This document shows, in pieces, positions 1-5,014 of a stretch of DNA of 6,161 nucleotides. The DNA lies in contig CANGMU010000142.1 of NCBI GenBank assembly GCA_947454665.1, positions 1 to 6,161 on the forward strand, given 5' to 3'. Each line of letters opens with the position of its first letter. Positions within the stretch are counted from its first letter, which is position 1. The notes beneath the pieces were generated by a model. It did not search any database, was not told where the DNA came from, and saw only the letters and a list, made by a program, of their open reading frames with translations. Source of the stretch: Pseudomonadota bacterium. Its GTDB lineage: Bacteria > Pseudomonadota > Gammaproteobacteria > Steroidobacterales > Steroidobacteraceae. The position numbers and the translations under genes are program-made.

Positions 1-107
1 GACAAGGCCTTGCAGGCTTCTGACGGCGCAGCCGCGTCCGCAGCCCCGCACATCGAAAACACGAGCACACCCGCGGATAGCCAAGCCTGGAAGCTACGTG
101 GAGTCAT
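1..107 (-). CDS. Exported protein, 5'-end only (possible tannase/feruloyl esterase family)
   Basis: This is the first 35 codons of a minus-strand gene that runs off the left edge. The start ATG is the complement of 105-107. A clear Shine-Dalgarno, CAGGGA on the minus strand (complement of 115-120), lies 7 nt upstream. The peptide has an arginine-containing n-region (MTPRSF), a hydrophobic core (residues 9-20) and an AADA/AAP-type signal peptidase I site near residue 25-27. The mature part begins PSEACKAL. A secreted protein whose mature chain starts with a Cys-x-x-Leu motif resembles, from memory, proteobacterial tannase/feruloyl esterase proteins, which hydrolyse aromatic esters. About ten mature residues are far too few to assign a family. 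The gene is divergent from the PQQ dehydrogenase and could share its control region. The signal peptide plus ribosome site make the gene itself fairly likely; its function is open. Confidence 0.6.
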   Translation of the reverse strand, partial: MTPRSFQAWLSAGVLVFSMCGAADAAAPSEACKAL

Positions 108-224
108 GACAGTTTCCCTGTTTCTAGTAGGCCTGCACTTTCCGACTGCCCGCTTCCCGCCGTCAAGCGCCTTCCGCCCCTCCTGTTGCACAATGTCGCA
201 TCGAGACAGGGGGGATCGAGCGCG
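108..224. promoter_or_regulatory. Divergent intergenic control region
   Basis: This 117-bp spacer separates two divergently read genes, so it should carry promoters for both. On the minus strand the complement of 161-166 reads TTGACG, a good -35-like hexamer for the left-edge gene, but the segment about 17 nt further on (complement of 138-143, GGAAAG) is a poor -10. No convincing plus-strand promoter was found. ACAG and CTGT form a short inverted repeat at 110-121, overlapping the left gene's ribosome site. The promoter assignment is therefore tentative. Confidence 0.35.
208..215 (+). promoter_or_regulatory. Shine-Dalgarno site fixing the PQQ dehydrogenase start
   Basis: AGGGGGGA ends 9 nt before the ATG at 225. 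It lies inside the reading frame that could begin at the TTG at 186, so it argues for initiation at 225 rather than 186. The signal peptide also starts properly at 225. Confidence 0.65.
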
Positions 225-2297
225 ATGAACATCCAGCAACTGGGCCGGACGGTTTTCCTGTTGGCCCTTCTGGGCAGCGGTATCGCCGCAGCGGCAGATG
301 CCCCTGTGGACCCGAACTGGACGGGGATTGGTCGCGACCCCGGCGAGCAGCGATTCAGCCCGCTGAAGCGCATCCACGACAAGAACGTAAAGGGTCTGAA
401 ACTCGCCTGGCACGCCGACCTGCACACCTTCCGCGGTGTCGAGGCCAATCCCATCGTCGTGGACGGCGTGCTGTACAACGTGTCCGCCTGGTCGATCGCC
501 ACGGCCTATGACGCGACGAACGGCAAGGTGCTGTGGACCTACGATCCCAAGGTCCCTGTCGAATGGTCGCGCATCGCCTGCTGCGGTCCGGTCAGCCGCG
601 GCCTCGCTTACGGCGACGGCAAGATCGTCGTCGGCGCGCTGGATGGTCGCCTGGTCGCGCTGGACGCGAAGACCGGGAAGGAGATCTGGTCCACGCAGAC
701 CTTCGACAAGGGCCAGCCGCTCGCCATCACGGGCGCACCGCGCATCGCGAACGGCAACGTCATCATCGGCAACGCCGGCGGCGACCTTGGCGCACGCGGC
801 TATGTCTCGGCCTATGACCTGAAGACGGGCAAGCAAGCCTGGAAGTTCTACATCGTGCCCGGCGATCCGGCCAAGCCCGATGGTGTGGCGTCCGACCCGG
901 TCATGCCGATGGCCGCAAAGACCTGGAAGGGGGAATGGTGGAAGACCGGTGGCGGTGGCAATGCCTGGGACGGCATGGTCGTCGACCCGGCGCAGCACCT
1001 TGTCTTCATCGCGACAGGCAATGGATCCCCGCACCCCATCGCCTTCCGCAGCCCCGGTGGCGGCGACAACCTGTTCCTCTGCTCGATCGTCGCGATCGAC
1101 GCGCGCACGGGCGAATACCGCTGGCACTTCCAGGAGGTGCCGGGCGAGGAATGGGATTACGACTGCGCCAACGGGCCGATCCTCGCGGACATCGAACTGG
1201 ACGGCCAGAAGCGCCAGGTGCTGCTGCACTCGCCGAAGGACGGTTTCTTCCGTGTGCTGGACCGCACGAACGGCAAGCTGCTGTCAGCGGCCGGCTATGT
1301 GCCGACCACCTGGGCCTCGCACGTGGACATGGCGAGCGGCCGGCCGGTCGTCAACCCGGAGGCGCATCTGAAGGAAATGCCCGTGTTGCTGACGCCGGGC
1401 TTCGGCGGCGGCCACAACTGGAACCCGATGTCCTACAGCCCGATCACGGGCCTGGCCTATATCCCGGCGCAGGAGCAGTACGAGGTCATCTCGCGCAAGG
1501 CAGATGGCGAGTTCAAGTTCGTGCTCGGCCAGTCCACGAACGGCCAGGCCATCGGCAATTACCCTGAACTGCGCAAGGAACTGAATGCCTATGCGCAGAA
1601 CAACGAGAAGGGCTATCTGCTGGCCTGGGACCCGGTGAAGCAGAAGGAAGCCTTCCGTGTCACCTACCCCTTCCCGGGCAGTGGCGGCACGCTGGTGACC
1701 GCCGGCAACCTGGTCGTGCAGGGCACGATCAACAAGACACTGGCGATCTACCGCGCGGACAACGGACAGAAGCTGTGGGAAATGCCGGTGCAGAGCGTGC
1801 CAGCCGCGGCGCCGATGAGCTATGAGGTCAAGGGCAAGCAGTACATCGCCGTGAATGCGGGATGGAACAGCGCGATCGTCGCGAAGCTCAGCACGCCGGA
1901 AAAACCCTTCTCGTTTGCGGAAGCACGGTTGCTGGTCTTCTCTCTGGACGGCAAGGACAAGCTGCCGCCCGCCCCCGCATCATCATCCATCGAGCCGCCG
2001 CCGTCGGAGCAACAGCCGATCGAAGCCGTGAAGGCGGGACAGGTGCTCTATACCGAGCATTGCGCGATCTGCCATGGACAGAACGCCGTGGGTGGCGTGA
2101 AGGACCTGCGCTATCTCAGCGAAGACAAGCACGGCCAGTTCTTCAACATCGTGCTCGGCGGCATCCTGAAGAAAGGCGGCATGCAGAGCTTCGCGGACAA
2201 GGTCACGAAGGACCAGGCCGCGCAGATCCACAGCTACGTGATCAACCGCGCCCAGGAAGACTGGCAGCCGGACTTCATGAAGCCCAAGCGGAAGTAA
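225..2297 (+). CDS. PQQ-dependent quinohaemoprotein alcohol dehydrogenase, periplasmic
   Basis: The 690-residue protein should oxidise an alcohol or aldehyde in the periplasm using PQQ and pass electrons through its own haem c to the respiratory chain. The signal peptide is residues 1 to about 24. The eight-bladed propeller (about 28-585) shows the vicinal Cys119-Cys120 pair that contacts PQQ, Trp248 under the cofactor, Asn266 in GNGSP, a catalytic Asp311 in WDYD, and Lys338 in HSPKDGFF, where quinohaemoproteins have Lys. A C-terminal cytochrome c domain carries CAICH (Cys613, Cys616, His617) and a likely axial Met653 in GGMQSF. Propeller-then-haem order and length fit type II quinohaemoprotein ADHs (methanol/ethanol family); it is not the PVA dehydrogenase order. 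Two metal-site features stand out: Asp313 two residues after Asp311, as in lanthanide-dependent enzymes, and Asp187 (GGDLGARG) where relatives have Glu. ATG 225 is chosen over TTG 186 for its ribosome site. Family assignment is firm; the substrate is unknown. Confidence 0.95.
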   Translation: MNIQQLGRTVFLLALLGSGIAAAADAPVDPNWTGIGRDPGEQRFSPLKRIHDKNVKGLKLAWHADLHTFRGVEANPIVVDGVLYNVSAWSIATAYDATNGKVLWTYDPKVPVEWSRIACCGPVSRGLAYGDGKIVVGALDGRLVALDAKTGKEIWSTQTFDKGQPLAITGAPRIANGNVIIGNAGGDLGARGYVSAYDLKTGKQAWKFYIVPGDPAKPDGVASDPVMPMAAKTWKGEWWKTGGGGNAWDGMVVDPAQHLVFIATGNGSPHPIAFRSPGGGDNLFLCSIVAIDARTGEYRWHFQEVPGEEWDYDCANGPILADIELDGQKRQVLLHSPKDGFFRVLDRTNGKLLSAAGYVPTTWASHVDMASGRPVVNPEAHLKEMPVLLTPGFGGGHNWNPMSYSPITGLAYIPAQEQYEVISRKADGEFKFVLGQSTNGQAIGNYPELRKELNAYAQNNEKGYLLAWDPVKQKEAFRVTYPFPGSGGTLVTAGNLVVQGTINKTLAIYRADNGQKLWEMPVQSVPAAAPMSYEVKGKQYIAVNAGWNSAIVAKLSTPEKPFSFAEARLLVFSLDGKDKLPPAPASSSIEPPPSEQQPIEAVKAGQVLYTEHCAICHGQNAVGGVKDLRYLSEDKHGQFFNIVLGGILKKGGMQSFADKVTKDQAAQIHSYVINRAQEDWQPDFMKPKRK

Positions 2298-2298
2298 G

Positions 2299-3027
2299 TT
2301 AACGCCCGAAGGCCTCGCCACCGGCACGCGGACTCGGTGCCGGCATCGGTTTGCCCGTCACCGGATTCGGGTAATGGAAGGGCTCGGCGTAATAGCTCGG
2401 GTAGGCGAGATAAACGACCTTAGGCGGCAGATCCGGCCAGGGCGGGAACTTCTCCGGGAAGGTATTGGTGATGACGTTGTCGACCCAGCCGACCTTGTAG
2501 CCCGAATACATGTTGAACGGACCGTGCAGCGTCTTCAGACGCCACACGCCATCCTTCTTGATGTATTCGTTCTCGTAATAGCAGTGGCCCCACCCGCCTG
2601 AACTCATCACCCACGCGATGCAGCGGGCCTTCGCCGTGACGCCATCCGGCAGGATGGTCGGCAGGCACTGGAACTGCTGGTGGTCGATCAAGAGGCCATC
2701 GCGCGGCCCGATCGGCCCGAGGCCGACGTTCATGTATTCGAACACGCGGGCGCGGCCCGTGAAGATGCCCTTGCCGCCGATCTCCAGCGTCGCGTTCTCG
2801 TCGAAGAGCTCGGACAGCGAACGCCACTGCGCCTTGTCGACGTAATAACCATAGGCGTTCTGCACGATCTCGACGTCCGTCAGGTCCTGCAGGCGCGTGA
2901 TGCGCGTGCCGGCCGCGTCGAGCCGTGACTGCAAGGCCTTGAGGTCCGCTTCGGTGGGTGCGATGGCCTGTGCCGTGGAAACCAGGCCGAGGCCCAGCGC
3001 CAGCAGGATCTTGATGGGTTTCAGCAT
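2299..3027 (-). CDS. Exported SnoaL-like (NTF2-fold) protein, single domain
   Basis: The 242-residue protein has a signal peptide (residues 1 to about 21, ending TAQA) and one SnoaL/NTF2-like alpha+beta domain (about 26-180). It matches secreted 'nuclear transport factor 2 family' proteins often found near TonB receptors. Family features are YGYYVDKAQW (Asp64), LFDENATLEIGGKGIFTG (about 74-91), His116 in IDHQQFQ, DGVTAKAR (128-135) and YYENEYIKKDGVW (150-162). In enzymes of this fold, such as dehydratases, cyclases and LinA, an Asp/His pair does acid-base chemistry; Asp64 and His116 are candidates here by inference. A tail after the fold ends in PFHYPNPVTGKP (216-227), shared with the upstream paralogue. 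It is the second gene of an operon: its start is 4 nt past the upstream stop, and its ribosome site GGAGAG lies within the last upstream codons. It converges on the dehydrogenase with one base between stops. The reaction is unknown. Confidence 0.88.
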   Translation of the reverse strand: MLKPIKILLALGLGLVSTAQAIAPTEADLKALQSRLDAAGTRITRLQDLTDVEIVQNAYGYYVDKAQWRSLSELFDENATLEIGGKGIFTGRARVFEYMNVGLGPIGPRDGLLIDHQQFQCLPTILPDGVTAKARCIAWVMSSGGWGHCYYENEYIKKDGVWRLKTLHGPFNMYSGYKVGWVDNVITNTFPEKFPPWPDLPPKVVYLAYPSYYAEPFHYPNPVTGKPMPAPSPRAGGEAFGR

Positions 3028-3031
3028 GGCA

Positions 3032-4411
3032 TCACTCTCCGGCGTGCGGCTTGCCGCTGACGGGATTCGCGTAGTGGTAAGGAACCACCTGCAGCTTGGG
3101 GAAGGACTGGTAGGTCACCGTGGGCGGCCGATCCGGCGGCACGGTCGTGCTCGGACCTTCCACCGGGAACGGTCTGGCGGCCCAGCCCTGCTCGTAATCG
3201 CCCCAGAACGTCACGTGGTAATGCAGGGTGCCGAACTTCCAGGTGCCCTTGTCATTCACGTATTCGTTTTCATAGACGCCACCGCCCCAGCGACCCTTGC
3301 CGGCACGCGACAGCAGGACGTCGCTGCGCCAGCGCGCCTTGGCCGTCCGGTTGTCGGCCGACACGTGGATGATCGGCTGCGCCATCACGTAGTTGTTGAG
3401 CTGTCCGGCTTCCAGGCCCTGCGGCCCCATCAGTGACAGACCCCGTTCGATGCTGGCCGGCCCCACATACACACCGCCCTGGCCGAACTCGTAGCTGCCC
3501 TCGCGGCTGAACAAGGCCGCGGCCTGCTTCCACTGTCCCTTGTCGATGTAATAGCCATACATCGCCTGCAGGTTCTCGATCGCACGCACGGAATGCGTGC
3601 GGGCCAGCTGCAGTTCCCTCGCGTCGGCCTCTGCTTCAAGCTTGCCCAGCGCATCGGCGGGTCGCTGGACCGCCTTCACCGGCGCGCGGCTCTGCAGAGC
3701 CACCGGCGACGCGCTGCCGGCGTAGTGATACGGCGGGATAAAGGTCTCGGGGAAGGCCTTGTAGTTCACGGTGGGCGGCGCATCCGGCGGGAAAGCCTTG
3801 GCCACGTCTGACGGCCCATTGCCTGCACCGGGCTTGAGGGCAGCCCAACCGCCCTCATACGGCGTCTCGAAATTCAGGAAGTACTGGCGCGTCGCGATCT
3901 TCCACACGCCGCCTTCTTTCACATACCGGTCCTCGATGACCGCATCGCCCCAGCCAGCCCATTTCTTGTACTGGCCGAGCAGGCCCCACTCGCGCCAGCG
4001 CGCCTGGGCGGACAGGCCATCGGCCGCAACGGTGACCACCGGCTGCAGCTGCATGCGCAGGTTCAGTCGGCCGAAGGGCAGACCCGGCGCTTCCTTGAGG
4101 CTGCCGCCGCCATGACGCGTCAGCAATTCGCGGATGCGCGCCTTGCCGCGGTAGACCCCGTCATTGCCCCACTGGAAGCTGGCATCGTCCGTGAAGAGGT
4201 CCGCGGCTTCGCCGAAGAACCCTTTATCCGTGTAATAGCCAAACGCCCGACCCAGGCGCTGCACCTGGACGATCGCTTCGACCTGGGCAGACTCCGCCTC
4301 GATCGCCGCCAGGCGTGACTGCAGGGCGGCATAGCGTGCGGCGTCGCTCGCCGCAAACGATGACGTCGCCGGCAACAGGACGAGCGCGCACGCCAGGATG
4401 ATGGACTTCAT
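3032..4411 (-). CDS. Exported tandem SnoaL-like (NTF2-fold) protein, two domains
   Basis: The 459-residue protein has a signal peptide (residues 1 to about 20, ending SSFA) and two SnoaL-like domains, about 26-235 and 254-459, joined by a Pro/Ala/Val-rich linker (236-253). Each repeats the markers of the downstream single-domain paralogue: a helical lead-in, YYxDKG (Asp62, Asp290), GVYxG, a strand ending A(Q/K)ARW, a (E/Y)(D/N)xY strand and a VPPYHY-type tail (PPYHY 226-230; PYHYANPVSGKP 444-455). The position matching His116 of the paralogue is Arg119 in domain 1 and Tyr341 in domain 2, so the domains may bind rather than catalyse, or use another residue. The frame stays open upstream to 4501, but ATG 4411 is chosen because it starts the signal peptide and GGGGGAG (complement of 4416-4422) precedes it closely; the longer form would run into the divergent gene. 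It is the first gene of the operon. The domain call is firm; the function is not known. Confidence 0.88.
   Translation of the reverse strand: MKSIILACALVLLPATSSFAASDAARYAALQSRLAAIEAESAQVEAIVQVQRLGRAFGYYTDKGFFGEAADLFTDDASFQWGNDGVYRGKARIRELLTRHGGGSLKEAPGLPFGRLNLRMQLQPVVTVAADGLSAQARWREWGLLGQYKKWAGWGDAVIEDRYVKEGGVWKIATRQYFLNFETPYEGGWAALKPGAGNGPSDVAKAFPPDAPPTVNYKAFPETFIPPYHYAGSASPVALQSRAPVKAVQRPADALGKLEAEADARELQLARTHSVRAIENLQAMYGYYIDKGQWKQAAALFSREGSYEFGQGGVYVGPASIERGLSLMGPQGLEAGQLNNYVMAQPIIHVSADNRTAKARWRSDVLLSRAGKGRWGGGVYENEYVNDKGTWKFGTLHYHVTFWGDYEQGWAARPFPVEGPSTTVPPDRPPTVTYQSFPKLQVVPYHYANPVSGKPHAGE
3035..3040 (-). promoter_or_regulatory. Ribosome binding site embedded in the upstream gene's last codons
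   Basis: On the minus strand GGAGAG encodes the final Gly-Glu of the two-domain SnoaL protein. It sits 7 nt before the ATG of the single-domain paralogue, with the TGA stop in between. This arrangement predicts translational coupling of the pair. Confidence 0.7.
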
Positions 4412-4466
4412 CGGACTCCCCCGACCGGTCGCTTCGATGCCGGTCTTGCGGTTAGGGTAGACGAAT
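4412..4466. promoter_or_regulatory. Divergent spacer with palindrome
   Basis: Only 55 bp separate the starts of the SnoaL operon and the DUF6152 gene. They include a perfect 10-bp palindrome CGACCGGTCG (4422-4431), and its CCGGTC half recurs at 4440-4445, 15 bp on. The palindrome touches the ribosome site of the minus-strand gene. A repressor bound here could affect both genes, but CG-rich palindromes of this size occur by chance in GC-rich DNA. No clear -10/-35 pair is seen, and the promoters may lie inside the opposing gene. Confidence 0.25.
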
Positions 4467-4901
4467 ATGCAAAGCCCGACAGCCCTCGCCGGCCTGGCCA
4501 CGAGCCTGTTCCTGTTGCTGCCCGTCTACCCCGGGCAGGCTCACCATTCGGTCGCCCATGATTTCGATGTCTTCCGCACGGTCCAGCTGCAGGGCAAGCT
4601 CATTCGCATCAACTGGGGCAATCCCCATATCGGCTTGGAACTGCTCGTCCGCAACGCCGATGGCAGCACCTCGTTCTGGCGCATTGAAGGCGGGCCTCCC
4701 AATGCCCTGCTCCGCCGCGGCTGGACGCGGCAAAGCCTGACACCGGGGGCGGAGGTCCGGGTCGACGGCTGGCCCGCACGAGACGGCAGTCGTCGTGCCA
4801 ACGCGCGGGACATCACGCTGGACAGTGGCATCACCCTCGACGCTGCGAGCTCCTATATCCACGGGTCGGGCTCCTGCAGCAAGCCGCACTGCCCCGACTG
4901 A
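4467..4901 (+). CDS. Exported DUF6152 family protein
   Basis: This 144-residue protein has a signal peptide (1 to about 25, ending PGQA) followed by a small beta-rich domain. The order of motifs is that of DUF6152: AHHSVAHDFD (25-34), VQLQGKLIRINWGNPHIGL (39-57), FWRIEGGPPNALLRRGW (70-86), LTPGAEVRVDGWPA (91-104) and RRANARDITL (109-118). The family has no established function, to my knowledge; the fold looks OB-like by pattern. If cleavage falls after Ala25, the mature protein begins His-His-Ser, and the C-terminus carries Cys137-x3-His141-Cys142. Both ends could bind metal, which is inference only. The start has a weak AGGG (4454-4457) 9 nt upstream. It is divergent from the SnoaL operon and lies in the same direction as the receptor gene, 113 bp ahead of it, so it may be transcribed separately. 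Confidence 0.85.
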   Translation: MQSPTALAGLATSLFLLLPVYPGQAHHSVAHDFDVFRTVQLQGKLIRINWGNPHIGLELLVRNADGSTSFWRIEGGPPNALLRRGWTRQSLTPGAEVRVDGWPARDGSRRANARDITLDSGITLDAASSYIHGSGSCSKPHCPD

Positions 4902-4905
4902 CCCA

Positions 4906-4923
4906 CGGGGACACGCTTCCCCG
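4906..4923 (+). terminator. Possible weak terminator hairpin after the DUF6152 gene
   Basis: CGGGGA (4906-4911) and TCCCCG (4918-4923) form a 6-bp perfect stem around a 6-nt loop, starting 4 nt after the stop codon. No T-run follows, only GATCTTCG, so it is at best a weak intrinsic terminator or an mRNA 3'-end stabiliser. Confidence 0.35.
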
Positions 4924-4934
4924 GATCTTCGATG

Positions 4935-4950
4935 TACGGTACGTTCCGTA
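4935..4950. promoter_or_regulatory. Operator-like palindrome upstream of the TonB receptor gene
   Basis: TACGGTACGTTCCGTA is a 16-bp inverted repeat with 7 of 8 base pairs symmetric; only the T/T pair at 4940/4945 breaks it. It lies 65 bp before the receptor start. The nearest -10-like hexamer is TATAGA at 4970-4975, which would place the palindrome over the -35 region. Size and position suit a TetR- or similar-type dimeric repressor. No regulator gene is present in the window to pair it with. Confidence 0.4.
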
Positions 4951-4969
4951 TCTCTCGATCAGAAACCCG

Positions 4970-4975
4970 TATAGA
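4970..4975 (+). promoter_or_regulatory. Possible -10 box for the receptor gene
   Basis: TATAGA matches four of six positions of the TATAAT consensus and is AT-rich against a GC-rich background, 39 nt before the receptor start. No good -35 is found at 16-18 nt. It mostly falls in the loop of a small inverted repeat, CCCGT (4966-4970) and ACGGG (4976-4980). The call is tentative. Confidence 0.25.
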
Positions 4976-4998
4976 ACGGGCGCCATGCCAATCACCTT

Positions 4999-5005
4999 GG
5001 GGGAA
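4999..5005 (+). promoter_or_regulatory. Shine-Dalgarno site fixing the receptor start
   Basis: GGGGGAA ends 9 nt before ATG 5015. An in-frame ATG also exists at 4985, ten codons upstream, but it has no comparable ribosome site, and this G-run would then lie inside the coding region. This supports 5015 as the start. Confidence 0.6.
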
Positions 5006-5014
5006 TCAGACGCG

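Noticed and set aside
186..224. TTG start giving 13 extra residues to the dehydrogenase
   Set aside because: The strong ribosome site lies within this stretch and the signal peptide begins at ATG 225.
10..228. Short plus-strand reading frame ending at 228
   Set aside because: Low-complexity translation with no domain; it lies over the divergent gene and the control region and overlaps the dehydrogenase start.
225..2297. Polyvinyl alcohol dehydrogenase or methanol dehydrogenase as specific name
   Set aside because: PVA dehydrogenase, as I recall, has the cytochrome domain at the N-terminus, and methanol dehydrogenases lack a fused haem domain; the substrate cannot be named.
4412..4501. Upstream extension of the two-domain SnoaL gene to 4501
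   Set aside because: It would put 30 non-signal residues before a clear signal peptide and overlap the DUF6152 start; a ribosome site supports 4411.
4452..4889. Minus-strand reading frame across the DUF6152 gene
   Set aside because: GC-rich shadow frame; the opposite strand has signal peptide and family motifs.
4985..5014. In-frame ATG ten codons upstream of the receptor start
   Set aside because: No ribosome site precedes it, while a good one precedes 5015.
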